Below, in pieces: positions 1 through 8,298 of a stretch of DNA of 38,565 nucleotides. Below the pieces are notes generated by a model, which was not told the DNA's origin, ran no database searches, and was given only the letters and a program-made list of their open reading frames with translations. Both the position numbers and the translations under genes were made by a program. Numbering within the stretch: position 1 is the stretch's first letter; each line of letters begins with the position of its first letter. The stretch comes from Pseudobdellovibrionaceae bacterium (GTDB taxonomy: Bacteria; Bdellovibrionota; Bdellovibrionia; Bdellovibrionales; Bdellovibrionaceae). The stretch is taken from the NCBI GenBank assembly GCA_014378775.1, contig JACMMZ010000002.1:1-38565 (forward strand), written 5' to 3'.

Positions 1-96
1 CTGCATCGCCAATTTTCGGTAAGCTTTTTTGATAACGTCGCCGTCAGAAGTTTTTTCGACGCTCAAAACCTGATAATAATCCATTTTCGTACTCAT
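1..96 (-). CDS. dnaJ: DnaJ-like J-domain protein (N-terminal part; runs off the window)
   Basis: Only the first 32 codons are in the window. They read MSTKMDYYQVLSVEKTSDGD and then IKKAYRKLAMQ, which is the start of a J domain: the DYYxVL helix I signature followed by helix II KKAYRKLA. The HPD motif and the later domains lie outside the window, so a full DnaJ cannot be told from a shorter J-domain protein. J domains stimulate DnaK ATPase activity in the cytoplasm. ATG at 96 is preferred to the internal ATG at 84, because a promoter-like pair ends 8 nt before 96 and neither start has a Shine-Dalgarno. Confidence 0.85.
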   Translation of the reverse strand, partial: MSTKMDYYQVLSVEKTSDGDVIKKAYRKLAMQ

Positions 97-104
97 AGCG
101 CACT

Positions 105-132
105 ACTATGATATTTTTTTAAAAAACGTCAA
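105..132 (-). promoter_or_regulatory. Putative sigma70-type promoter of the dnaJ-like gene
   Basis: On the minus strand, TTGACG (127-132) is followed after 16 nt by CATAGT (105-110). The -10 box ends 8 nt before the ATG at 96, so transcription would begin at or very near the start codon. The assignment rests on motif reading only. Confidence 0.45.
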
Positions 133-161
133 CTGGACAATGAGAAATTGATGCGGTTTTG

Positions 162-836
162 CTATTTTTTCAGAGATTTGCGGGATGCTTCGATTTCAGC
201 AATTTTATCCCGAAGTCGTTTGATGATTTTTTCATCCTGGTTGGTGGCAATCATACCCTCTAAAATTTTTTGGGAATACTCATCTTCCCCGCCGTCTTTG
301 GCTAAACGACCGGCCAGGGAGTAAACCCAATTTGGTGCGCCCGTCTTTGCGGCTTGCTCGTACAAATGGGCGGCTTTCAGCTTATCTTTTTCTTCGTAAA
401 GCGCATGGTAGGCGGCCACATAGGTTACATTCCAATTGTTTGGATAATGCTTCACGGCTTTATCAAAAATAATCGAAGCCCCAGCGTAATCTGAAATTAT
501 GACGGTTAATGCCAAGCCGGCAGCGCGGTACATTAAGGGCTCAAACATAGGATCAATTTCAGTAGCTAAATTTAAGGTTTGAAACAACCAAGATTTGCCG
601 CGACATTCATTATCATTCATTTTATTTTCGCAGTAATCAAAATCTTGTAGGGCGCGCAGCCAAAGACTATCGGCTATTTGATAATTTAGACCAGCGCTAA
701 GATATTTTACAGCGACAGGCGGCGGTAAATAATCGGAACGTTTTTTCTCTACTGGTTTGCTATAAATCAGTGTGACAGAAAAAAATAGGGCTGATATTGC
801 TATCAGCCCTATTTGCGGAATTAAAAAGAACTTCAT
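162..836 (-). CDS. Membrane-anchored or exported TPR-like protein downstream of pilA
   Basis: This 224-aa protein starts at the ATG at 836, 11 nt after the pilA stop. A TTG at 857 is in frame but would overlap pilA. The N-terminus (MKFFLIPQIGLIAISALFF) is a hydrophobic segment with no clear cleavage site, so it may anchor the protein in the inner membrane with the rest in the periplasm. The body is helical with alternating small and aromatic residues, such as YVAAYHALYEEKDKLKAAHL and LYEQAAKTGAPNWVYSLAGR, typical of TPR-like helical hairpins. No catalytic motif is visible. Tight linkage to pilA suggests a shared transcript and perhaps a pilus accessory role, which is inference. I do not recognise a named family. 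Confidence 0.75.
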   Translation of the reverse strand: MKFFLIPQIGLIAISALFFSVTLIYSKPVEKKRSDYLPPPVAVKYLSAGLNYQIADSLWLRALQDFDYCENKMNDNECRGKSWLFQTLNLATEIDPMFEPLMYRAAGLALTVIISDYAGASIIFDKAVKHYPNNWNVTYVAAYHALYEEKDKLKAAHLYEQAAKTGAPNWVYSLAGRLAKDGGEDEYSQKILEGMIATNQDEKIIKRLRDKIAEIEASRKSLKK

Positions 837-846
837 CAACTTAGGC

Positions 847-1413
847 TTACAAACCAACTAACGGATTTGCAAATTGCTTTGTTTGTGTAATAGTCCAAAT
901 ATCGTGATTTGCATCATCGAAGTTGTTCTTCGGTGACCCGAAACTAGCTCCTGTAAAGGCAATGTTTGAACATGCAGTTCCTGCTGCCGGGGTAGCAATG
1001 GTCAAAAAAAGTGGACTCCAAGATGCGATCGGAGCCGTGGTATTAACGTTTGCTCCATTGGCTAATGTGTTAGCCACTGTATTAAGTTCTGCTGGAGCGC
1101 CCGGATTTGTGGGAAGCGAGGCACAGGCCGCAGCCGCAAAACCAGTATTATATCGTAAATTTGTGCCTTGCATTCCGAAGCCTACGTTTTTAAGGTCGAC
1201 CGAATATCCGTTCCATTCTCCGAAAAAACTTTGCTCGGCAGAATACAACGCGCTTAAAGAACCTTTGGCTTCTGATTGGCGTGCTCGGGCTTGGAATTTT
1301 GCATACTGCGGGATACCGATGGCGGCTAAAATACCGATGATGGCGACAACGACCATCAATTCGATAAGCGAGAAGCCTGCTTGCGATTTACGTACTGCTT
1401 TTGCTAGATTCAT
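847..1413 (-). CDS. pilA: Type IV pilin PilA (major-pilin-like prepilin)
   Basis: This 188-aa prepilin has a short basic leader and the class III signal G13|F14SLIELMVVVAIIGIL. Glu18 is the mature +5 glutamate needed for pilus assembly, and prepilin peptidase would cleave and methylate at Phe14. The globular part has two Cys in AACASL and TACSNI contexts that could form the C-terminal disulfide loop typical of pilins. The start is well supported by a Shine-Dalgarno AGGAGAG (1423-1429), 9 nt before the ATG. Type IV pili drive twitching, adhesion and DNA uptake, and in Bdellovibrio they are needed for prey entry. The dprA and comEC genes elsewhere in the window are consistent with a DNA-uptake role. 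I found no convincing promoter; the -10-like TATAAA at 1440-1445 lacks a -35. Confidence 0.93.
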   Translation of the reverse strand: MNLAKAVRKSQAGFSLIELMVVVAIIGILAAIGIPQYAKFQARARQSEAKGSLSALYSAEQSFFGEWNGYSVDLKNVGFGMQGTNLRYNTGFAAAACASLPTNPGAPAELNTVANTLANGANVNTTAPIASWSPLFLTIATPAAGTACSNIAFTGASFGSPKNNFDDANHDIWTITQTKQFANPLVGL

Positions 1414-1422
1414 AATAAAATA

Positions 1423-1429
1423 CTCTCCT
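1423..1429 (-). promoter_or_regulatory. Strong Shine-Dalgarno of pilA
   Basis: AGGAGAG on the minus strand, 9 nt upstream of the pilA ATG. It fixes the prepilin start and gives the expected 13-residue leader. Confidence 0.75.
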
Positions 1430-1524
1430 GTTTTGGGTTTTTATAACACGTTCCGACACTTTTATTTAATTCCTTTTTTTTTGTTCACGCAAGTCTTTAT
1501 ATTTTCTGCGAAATAGGACATGCT

Positions 1525-1854
1525 GTGGTCAGTATGACTAAACCTAAATATGATTTTGAGACAGATTCAAATACGATGTACGATAACGAGACGAAAGAAC
1601 CTTCGATGTATCGAGTTGTTATTTTAAACGACGATTACACCCCGATGGATTTTGTTATTTACGTGTTACAAAATATTTTCGGTCACGACGAAGGTCAGGC
1701 TCACAAGGTCATGTTGGACATCCATAAGAAAGGTGCAGGACTTGGCGGAATTTACACCCACGAGATTGCCGAGACTAAATCTTTGCAAATGAATATGTTA
1801 GCTAAAGAAAATAAACATCCTTTAAAAAGTTTTGTTGAGGAAGATTCTGTATGA
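1525..1854 (+). CDS. clpS: ClpS, adaptor of the ClpAP protease (N-degron pathway)
   Basis: This 109-aa protein shows the ClpS fold signatures: VVILNDDYTPMDFVIYVLQ around residues 31-49, then the HKKGAG and THEIAETK segments that shape the N-degron pocket and the ClpA contact. ClpS binds the ClpA N-domain and delivers proteins with destabilising N-terminal residues. GTG at 1525 is chosen because an AGGA (1515-1518) lies 6 nt upstream; the in-frame ATG at 1534 is 15 nt from it. An out-of-frame ATG at 1520 opens only a five-codon frame. The stop overlaps the clpA start (ATGA), so the two are translationally coupled, the usual arrangement for this pair. Confidence 0.93.
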   Translation: MVSMTKPKYDFETDSNTMYDNETKEPSMYRVVILNDDYTPMDFVIYVLQNIFGHDEGQAHKVMLDIHKKGAGLGGIYTHEIAETKSLQMNMLAKENKHPLKSFVEEDSV

Positions 1855-4163
1855 TGACTAAAGAATTAGATAAAAGATTAGGTAAAGCCATTGATCTGGC
1901 CACGCAAAAGAAACATGAATTCGTGACGCTGGACCACATACTTTTTTGTTTAGTGGAAGCCCCGACCATAACTTCGATTTTAGAAGAGCTCGGCACCACA
2001 CCCACTTTAGTTAAATCTGAAATTAAAGTTTTTATCGATAAGATTAAAAGTTTGAAAGCAGATGATCCGATGGTGTTGGACCCGGATTGGAAATCTGATT
2101 TGACTGTGGCCGTACACCGCGTGTTTGAACGGGCTGCTAATCAAATGCAAAATGCCGGGCGAAACGAAGTTTCAGAGGCTTCCGTTTTTATAGAAATGTT
2201 TGATGAATCAAAATCAAATGCGGTTTTTGTACTAAATAAATTAGGGTTAACACAGTTTGATGTGATTAGTGTCGTCAGTCACAGCATCGGATCACCCGGA
2301 GTGGATTCGACCGGAATATCGAGCACTCAAAAAAAATCAGCTGCGGAATCTTCATCGGCTTTAGAGGATTTTTGCGTGAATTTAAATGCTTCTGTATCGA
2401 CTGATGCTATGGATAAAAGAAATCCGCTGATAGGACGAGCCGACGTGTTAGAGAAAATGATTCAAACTTTGGCTCGTAAACAAAAAAATAATCCGCTGCT
2501 GATTGGCGAATCCGGCGTCGGAAAAACCGCAATTGCCGAAGGTTTAGCTGAGAAAATAGTAAAAGGTGAAGTCCCTGATTTTCTAAAAAATTCAGTTATT
2601 TATTCGCTAGATCTGGGATCGCTTTTAGCCGGAGCACGCTACCGCGGTGATTTTGAAGGTCGCTTGAAAAAAGTTTTAAAAGAAGCGGCAGCGGATAAGA
2701 ATATCATTTTATTTATAGATGAAATCCATAATATTGTCGGCGCCGGTGCTACCTCTGGTGGATCCATGGATGCGGGAAATTTATTAAAACCTGCATTATC
2801 ACGTTCTGAAATAACTTGCATTGGTGCTACGACTTTTACCGAATACCGCCAGTATTTTGAAAAAGATCGCGCACTTAATCGTCGTTTTCAAAAAATTGAC
2901 ATTAACGAACCGAATCGTGAAGACTGTTTGAAAATTCTGATTGGATTAAAAGAAAAATACGAAAAATTTCACCAGGTGACTTATTCAGACGATGCCGTGC
3001 AGGCCTGCGTTGATCTTTCGATCAAATACAATCCTCAAGGAAAGCTTCCAGATAAAGCCATTGATTTGATGGATGAAGTGGGAAGTTATAAAAAATTGCT
3101 TATTCTTTCTGATCCGGCGGTTCGGATAGTTGAAGTTGACGATGTGTCTTACATCATCAGCAAACAATCCGGAGTTCCCACCACGCAAATCTCGACTTCA
3201 GATTTAAGTCAGTTGAAAGATTTGGACGTTAAATTAAAATCAATTATCTTCGGACAAGATGAAGCCATTGAGGCTTTGGTCAAGTCGATCAAATTTGCGC
3301 GATCCGGACTAGAGAATAAAGATAAACCCTGGGGAAGTTTTCTATTTGCTGGCCCCACCGGCGTCGGGAAAACTGAAGTCTGCAAACAGGTTTCTCGTTT
3401 ACTTGGAATTACATTTCACCGCTTTGATATGAGCGAATACATGGAAAAACACTCGGTATCGCGTTTGATCGGAGCCCCACCCGGCTACGTCGGATTTGAT
3501 CAAGGCGGTCAACTTTCCGAAGCAGTAACTAAGACTCCTTTTAGTTTGATTTTATTGGATGAAATTGAAAAAGCTCACCCTGATATTTTTAATATTTTAC
3601 TGCAAGTAATGGATGCGGGAACTATGACCGACAGTCAGGGTCGAAAAGTTGATTTTAAAAACTGTTTAATCGTGATGACGTCCAATGCCGGCGCAGCTGA
3701 TGTCGCAAAAGGTTTGATCGGCTTCGGAGATAAAAACGATAAAAAAACTGTCAGCGCCGAAGCTATTAAAAAAACTTTTGCGCCGGAATTTTTGAATCGT
3801 TTGGATCATGTGATTTATTTTAATACTTTGAGTTTCGATTTGATTAAACAAGTCGTGATCAAATTTTTGAATGAACTGAAAATTCAATTAGCCTTGAAGA
3901 AAATCAACTTTTCTTATTCTGACGCTTTGGTCGAATTCTTAGCTAAAACTGGCTATGACCCTGCCTATGGAGCGCGGCCTTTAGCCAGAACCATTGATAA
4001 ACACGTGAAATCAATTTTGGTTGATGAATTACTTTTTGGTAAGCTCAAAAATGGCGGCGATTTACATGTCGATTACATCAATCAAAAAATCCAAACCCAA
4101 ATGACTGCCAGTCCCGAAATCAAAGCAGTGGCTAAGAAGAAAAAGGAAAGCTCGGATGCGTAA
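1851..4163 (+). CDS. clpA: ClpA, ATPase unfoldase subunit of ClpAP
   Basis: This 770-aa protein has the usual ClpA length. The N-domain (about 1-145) is the ClpS and substrate docking unit. The first AAA+ module has Walker A GESGVGKT at 219-226 and Walker B LFIDEIHN near 285-293. The second has Walker A GPTGVGKT at 501-508 and Walker [14 protein letters not shown]. The loop around I623-G624-F625 matches the IGF/IGL tripeptide that docks into ClpP, so it should act as ClpAP and not as a ClpB-type disaggregase; there is also no long coiled-coil M domain. clpP is not in the window. It overlaps clpS by 4 nt and the downstream transglycosylase gene by 8 nt, implying one transcript. Confidence 0.95.
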   Translation: MMTKELDKRLGKAIDLATQKKHEFVTLDHILFCLVEAPTITSILEELGTTPTLVKSEIKVFIDKIKSLKADDPMVLDPDWKSDLTVAVHRVFERAANQMQNAGRNEVSEASVFIEMFDESKSNAVFVLNKLGLTQFDVISVVSHSIGSPGVDSTGISSTQKKSAAESSSALEDFCVNLNASVSTDAMDKRNPLIGRADVLEKMIQTLARKQKNNPLLIGESGVGKTAIAEGLAEKIVKGEVPDFLKNSVIYSLDLGSLLAGARYRGDFEGRLKKVLKEAAADKNIILFIDEIHNIVGAGATSGGSMDAGNLLKPALSRSEITCIGATTFTEYRQYFEKDRALNRRFQKIDINEPNREDCLKILIGLKEKYEKFHQVTYSDDAVQACVDLSIKYNPQGKLPDKAIDLMDEVGSYKKLLILSDPAVRIVEVDDVSYIISKQSGVPTTQISTSDLSQLKDLDVKLKSIIFGQDEAIEALVKSIKFARSGLENKDKPWGSFLFAGPTGVGKTEVCKQVSRLLGITFHRFDMSEYMEKHSVSRLIGAPPGYVGFDQGGQLSEAVTKTPFSLILLDEIEKAHPDIFNILLQVMDAGTMTDSQGRKVDFKNCLIVMTSNAGAADVAKGLIGFGDKNDKKTVSAEAIKKTFAPEFLNRLDHVIYFNTLSFDLIKQVVIKFLNELKIQLALKKINFSYSDALVEFLAKTGYDPAYGARPLARTIDKHVKSILVDELLFGKLKNGGDLHVDYINQKIQTQMTASPEIKAVAKKKKESSDA

Positions 4164-5982
4164 ACTGTTTATTTTATTTGTCGTAATTTTTAATTTCACC
4201 ACGATTGTTGCGTGCGCCGCCAAAGAGAAGGAAACAGTCCTTCCGTTGGTTCAGGTTTTAAAAGTGGCTGACTGTGATTATCTTTTGAAGAAAGCCAAAG
4301 ATGAAAAGTATATCTTAAGCCACCTAGCATCCTTGTATGCTAACCGCATTTGCAAAGGGTATACTTTCGATTTTAAGAACCTAACGGACATGGAAAAAAG
4401 AATTTTCAAAGCCAAGTTTGATGAACTGGATGAATCTAAAAAAGCAGAACTCAAAGATACCGATACGATCGATTCACTTAAACTGGCTTATAAAAATGAA
4501 AAATCTGCCGAGGAGAAATTCAATATCTTTAAAAAATTGCGACAGAAGTACCGCGCCTCTAATCTTCGCGACGAATCTTTTCGATTAATTAAAAAAAATC
4601 ACGAAGAAATAATCAAACTGACGCAAAAACAACTTAAATCTAAAAAACCTGAATCGATTTATTTTGATATTTATATTGAATCGACGCAGATTTACGCTAA
4701 AGCGGTTTGGAATGATAATAAACAAGACGAAGCTTTAAAAATTCTTCGCGCTACGCTAAAAACAATTGGAGACCTCAAACCAACTTACAATCTTAGTTTT
4801 CTCATCGGAAAGATTCAAGAAGAACAACTGATGTTTGAATCAGCCATCCAAAATTACAATGAAGCTATTACAAGTTATAAAGCAGCTAAAGAGAAAAAAC
4901 TAGCGGTGGATAAAACCTTTGATCAGGCCAAAGTGGAGTGGAACAAAGCATGGATTCAGTATAAAAATGAAGAACCTGCCCGGGCCGCCGCATCTTTAAA
5001 AGATATAGCGGAAAAAACTACTGACCCTTCGGAAAAATCACGAGCACTTTTTTTTCTAGCAAAATCTTACAAAAAATTGGGTCAAGTAGATGAAGCCAAA
5101 AAAGCATTACAAGACAATATCGCCAACGATTTTTTCAGTTTTTATGCTTTAGCTTCATATCATGAGTTGGGAAAAGCACTCCCCCCGGTCGATACATTCA
5201 AAGCAGCAACTCCGGGATTTGCTTTTGACCCACAAATTTCTTTTTTGAGTCCAGCGCACAAGAATCTTCTCATCGCTTTAATTGAAAATGAAGAATCGGA
5301 AATGATCGACCGGGCGGCTCTGGTATTCACACAGGGCAACGTGGAGTACGTTAATTTAGGAATTTATTTAGCTGACAAGGCGCAGTTTTTTATGCCTTTA
5401 TTTATTGGATTTACGCGATTAACTAACTCAGATAAAAAAGACATTTTTGCAAAACACAGCAGGCTATTGTTTCCGGAACTGCACCTGGATAAAGTCAAAG
5501 AGATGAGTAAAAAAACCAATATTGAATCGGCCCTCATATATTCTATCATGAAACAAGAATCTGGATTTAACCCTGATAGCCACAGCCACGCCGATGCCTT
5601 CGGCTTAATGCAAGTGATTCCACGCTTGGCTAAAAGCTTGGCTAAAAAATATAAAATTGAAGCTTTTAAAAAAACCGAAGATCTTTACAATCCCCTAGTT
5701 AATATTGAGCTAGGAACTTACGAGCTTAAAGATCAGGTGGCTAAGCAAAATGGTCAGCTTTCGTTCGTGGCCTCCGCCTACAACGCTGGCCCGAATGCTT
5801 TGAGCCGCTGGGTCAGTCGCGAACCTATTTTAGACATGTTCGAATTTATTGAAAACATTCCCTACGATGAAACACGTAGCTACGTTAAAATAATTGCGCG
5901 CAACATGCTTTTTTACCAGCGTTTAGCAGCACCAGACAAAGAGCTGAGTTTTCCAGTGGAATTTATTAAAATCGCACAGTAA
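4156..5982 (+). CDS. Soluble-lytic-transglycosylase-like lipoprotein
   Basis: This 608-aa protein has a signal peptide ending in the lipobox IVA|C20, so it is probably lipidated and envelope bound. Residues from about 30 to 430 are a long helical superhelix as in Slt70 (for example the ALFFLAKSYKKLGQVDEAKK hairpin). The C-terminal SLT domain begins with SIMKQESGF, whose Glu468 is the catalytic acid. It continues with ADAFGLMQVIP and ends with the AYNAGPNA motif near 545-555. Lytic transglycosylases cleave the MurNAc-GlcNAc bond to give 1,6-anhydroMurNAc ends. In a predator the target could be self or prey wall; the sequence cannot decide. The 8-nt overlap with clpA puts it in the clp operon, an unusual partnership. 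Confidence 0.9.
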   Translation: MRKLFILFVVIFNFTTIVACAAKEKETVLPLVQVLKVADCDYLLKKAKDEKYILSHLASLYANRICKGYTFDFKNLTDMEKRIFKAKFDELDESKKAELKDTDTIDSLKLAYKNEKSAEEKFNIFKKLRQKYRASNLRDESFRLIKKNHEEIIKLTQKQLKSKKPESIYFDIYIESTQIYAKAVWNDNKQDEALKILRATLKTIGDLKPTYNLSFLIGKIQEEQLMFESAIQNYNEAITSYKAAKEKKLAVDKTFDQAKVEWNKAWIQYKNEEPARAAASLKDIAEKTTDPSEKSRALFFLAKSYKKLGQVDEAKKALQDNIANDFFSFYALASYHELGKALPPVDTFKAATPGFAFDPQISFLSPAHKNLLIALIENEESEMIDRAALVFTQGNVEYVNLGIYLADKAQFFMPLFIGFTRLTNSDKKDIFAKHSRLLFPELHLDKVKEMSKKTNIESALIYSIMKQESGFNPDSHSHADAFGLMQVIPRLAKSLAKKYKIEAFKKTEDLYNPLVNIELGTYELKDQVAKQNGQLSFVASAYNAGPNALSRWVSREPILDMFEFIENIPYDETRSYVKIIARNMLFYQRLAAPDKELSFPVEFIKIAQ

Positions 5983-6003
5983 AAGAAGTCTAGACTGACT
6001 AAA

Positions 6004-6078
6004 ATGTCTCAGAATAAGAAAACAACAAGTCTGGTCGAGTTTAGTTTCACCTTAGATAAACCGATTCACAAGGTATGA
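6004..6078 (+). CDS. Possible 24-codon leader ORF coupled to the subtilase
   Basis: ATG at 6004 opens a short frame (MSQNKKTTSLVEF, continuing to IHKV) whose TGA overlaps the ATG of the protease gene as ATGA. The protease ATG has AAGG only 1 nt away, too close to work as a Shine-Dalgarno, so reinitiation after this mini-ORF would explain how the protease is translated. The mini-ORF itself has no good Shine-Dalgarno. The peptide is not recognised, and chance is possible at this length. Confidence 0.3.
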   Translation: MSQNKKTTSLVEFSFTLDKPIHKV

Positions 6079-7502
6079 AAAATACGTCTTCAAACAAAAA
6101 AAAATTAGCGGCCATCATTGGTTTATTCGGGTGCTTTTGCGTTGTCACGATCGCTTATTCGCTGATAAATAAAGCCGAAAATAATCCTGCCCGTATCATG
6201 CAATCAAATAAAGAAAAAAAGAAAACCGATACGCGTAATTTGGAATTAAACCCGGCTAAAGATACTTTAAGTGAAATTAGTAACGAGCCCTCGGCTTTAT
6301 TTAATGACCCCGCAATCAAACAAGCTTGGGGTCTCAAAAAATCTGACGCGGGTCGCGCTTGGTCGGTGACCAAGGGAAGTAAAAAAGTTGTGGTGGCTAT
6401 CATCGACACCGGAATTGACGAAAAGCACGAAGACCTAAAAGGTAATCTTTGGCAAAATCCCGGCGAAACCGGATTAGATGCTAAGGGAAAGAATAAAGCG
6501 ACTAATGGTATCGATGATGATGGTAATGGCTTTATTGATGACGTTCATGGTTGGAATTTTGTTTCTTCAAATAATAAATTGGATGACAACCACGGTCACG
6601 GAACTCATATCGCCGGAATTATTGGTGCTGAAGCGGGAAATCATAAAGGAATCAGCGGCATTTCTCCGGAAGTCAGCCTGATGGTTCTCAAGTATTTCGA
6701 TCCAAAAGTTCCTAATAATGATAATTTAAAAAATACGGTTTCATCAATTGAATACGCGGTACGAATGGGTGCTCACATTATCAATTATTCCGGTGGCGGA
6801 ACAGATTTTTCCCAAGAAGAACACGATGCCATTGAAAAGGCTGAAGCTAAAGGAATTTTATTTGTCGCAGCTGCGGGAAACGAGCGTTCCAATTCAGATA
6901 AATTTCATTACTACCCGGCAGATTATCAATTAAAAAATATTATATCGGTGACGGCTATCGACCCGACAACCGAAGTGCTTTCTTCTTCGAATTACGGAAC
7001 AGAAACGGTTGATATAGCAGCTCCGGGTCAAAATATTTTATCATCTCTTCCACAAAACACTTACGGCTTAATGACCGGTACGTCACAAGCCACCGCTTTC
7101 GTGACCGGTGCCGCCGTATTAGTGATGGCCCATAAAAACTTGTACAACAATGCGGTTGAAATTAAAAAATATATTTTAGCCACCGGGGATAGCACCAGTT
7201 CACTGGTGGGTAAAACACGGACATCTCGTCAACTCAATTTATTTAAAGCCTTGACCATTCTTGAGGGCACTAAAACGGCTTTCTCGGGGATTGATTCCGG
7301 TTCGGTTCAAGATCGCCGCGTGTTCTCAAATCGCGATCAAAAAAACGACCCTAACATGAGACAAGATGAGAGCTCTAAAAACTTAAATGATGTGGCAAGT
7401 TTTGGACAAGAATTTTTAAAGACTTTAAAAACTCCGGGAATTAAAAAGAAAAAAGTTGAAAAAGTCGGAACCGAAGTCGTTCCCGAGTCGGACCAAAATT
7501 AG
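6075..7502 (+). CDS. Subtilisin-like (S8) serine protease, exported or membrane anchored
   Basis: This 475-aa protein has one N-terminal hydrophobic segment (LAAIIGLFGCFCVVTIAYSL, about 11-30), acting as an uncleaved anchor or a signal. The S8 catalytic triad is complete: Asp111 in AIIDTGID, His175 in HGHGTHIAG and Ser337 in MTGTSQATAF. The serine motif reads GTSQAT in place of the usual GTSMAP. A DDDGNGFIDD stretch near 149-158 looks like a calcium-binding loop. The oxyanion Asn is in AAAGNE. The last 90 residues are hydrophilic and lysine rich with no recognised domain. It lies 92 nt after the transglycosylase gene on the same strand. A role in prey or environmental protein digestion is plausible but inferred. 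Confidence 0.9.
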   Translation: MKNTSSNKKKLAAIIGLFGCFCVVTIAYSLINKAENNPARIMQSNKEKKKTDTRNLELNPAKDTLSEISNEPSALFNDPAIKQAWGLKKSDAGRAWSVTKGSKKVVVAIIDTGIDEKHEDLKGNLWQNPGETGLDAKGKNKATNGIDDDGNGFIDDVHGWNFVSSNNKLDDNHGHGTHIAGIIGAEAGNHKGISGISPEVSLMVLKYFDPKVPNNDNLKNTVSSIEYAVRMGAHIINYSGGGTDFSQEEHDAIEKAEAKGILFVAAAGNERSNSDKFHYYPADYQLKNIISVTAIDPTTEVLSSSNYGTETVDIAAPGQNILSSLPQNTYGLMTGTSQATAFVTGAAVLVMAHKNLYNNAVEIKKYILATGDSTSSLVGKTRTSRQLNLFKALTILEGTKTAFSGIDSGSVQDRRVFSNRDQKNDPNMRQDESSKNLNDVASFGQEFLKTLKTPGIKKKKVEKVGTEVVPESDQN

Positions 7503-7504
7503 AC

Positions 7505-8278
7505 CTAAAACATTTTTGTGTGGTTTTTTGAAATAGCCCAAAGAGCAGTTGAAAGCACTACAACAGCGATTAAAAGTCCGTTCAATGCAGGAAAGACCGG
7601 CTTCATTACGTTTAATACAAAAAAGAAAATGGCCACAAAACTAATAGCTAACAAGATATTTCTAAAAGAATATTCAAAACCCAGGAAATTTCTCTGAGCT
7701 GATCCTAAACCAAGATTTTTATCTTTTTCCATACTCATGAAATTATTCGCCACTGCTTCAAGACGGAGTTCAATCTGTTTGAGGTACATTTCAGTGAGTT
7801 CATCAGGGCCCATGATTTTTTGAAGTTCTAGATACTTCTGAGCCGCGAAATTTAATGCCGACATAGACTGAGCGAAATTCAAAAAATCTTGATGAACTTG
7901 ATCATTGGTCAAATCCGTCACAACGCTTGACCACATTTGATTGAGTTCAAAAAGGCGCGGATTTTCCAGTTTCACGATGTCTTTGTAACGGGTTTCAATC
8001 ACACCGCAACTCGGGCATTCATCATTTTGTTTGTTTTTTAAAAAATTGCATTTCGTGCAGTGAACAAATTCGTGCTGCGATCTTTTAAACGTTTGAAATA
8101 AACCGGTAGCTGATCTTTCAAGTGATAAATAAAAATCTTCCGTGCAGTCCGTGCATTGAAATTCAGTCTTTTGAATCGAGGAGTTTTCGAGATGATCAAC
8201 ATCGCTGCTGTCGGTGCAAAATAACTTTTGACAGCATGGACAGCGGAATAGAATTTCTGATGTTAATTCATTTATCAT
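7505..8278 (-). CDS. Zinc-ribbon membrane protein of unknown function
   Basis: This is a 257-aa protein if it starts at the ATG at 8278; an in-frame ATG at 8290 adds four residues. The first 110 residues carry four CxxC pairs (CPCC, CTDC, CTKC, CPSC), which read as two zinc ribbons. A helical middle follows, then two hydrophobic segments at the C-terminus (ILLAISFVAIFFFVLNVM and LLIAVVVLSTALWAI), a likely membrane hairpin with the zinc ribbons in the cytoplasm. The layout recalls zinc-ribbon proteins that gate or scaffold membrane complexes, but no function can be assigned. It is convergent with the subtilase (2 nt between stops) and divergent from lnt. Confidence 0.75.
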   Translation of the reverse strand: MINELTSEILFRCPCCQKLFCTDSSDVDHLENSSIQKTEFQCTDCTEDFYLSLERSATGLFQTFKRSQHEFVHCTKCNFLKNKQNDECPSCGVIETRYKDIVKLENPRLFELNQMWSSVVTDLTNDQVHQDFLNFAQSMSALNFAAQKYLELQKIMGPDELTEMYLKQIELRLEAVANNFMSMEKDKNLGLGSAQRNFLGFEYSFRNILLAISFVAIFFFVLNVMKPVFPALNGLLIAVVVLSTALWAISKNHTKMF

Positions 8279-8298
8279 ATGGTACCACATATACTAGC

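Noticed and set aside
1440-1445. pilA promoter -10 (TATAAA)
   Set aside because: No -35 at the right distance and no sigma54 or sigma28 pattern fits.
923-1516. 197-codon plus-strand frame over pilA
   Set aside because: It is the antisense shadow of pilA, which has a class III signal and a strong Shine-Dalgarno; the shadow shows no domain.
8122-8298. Upstream extension of lnt
   Set aside because: It runs inside the divergent zinc-ribbon gene and adds a non-membrane stretch unlike any Lnt N-terminus.
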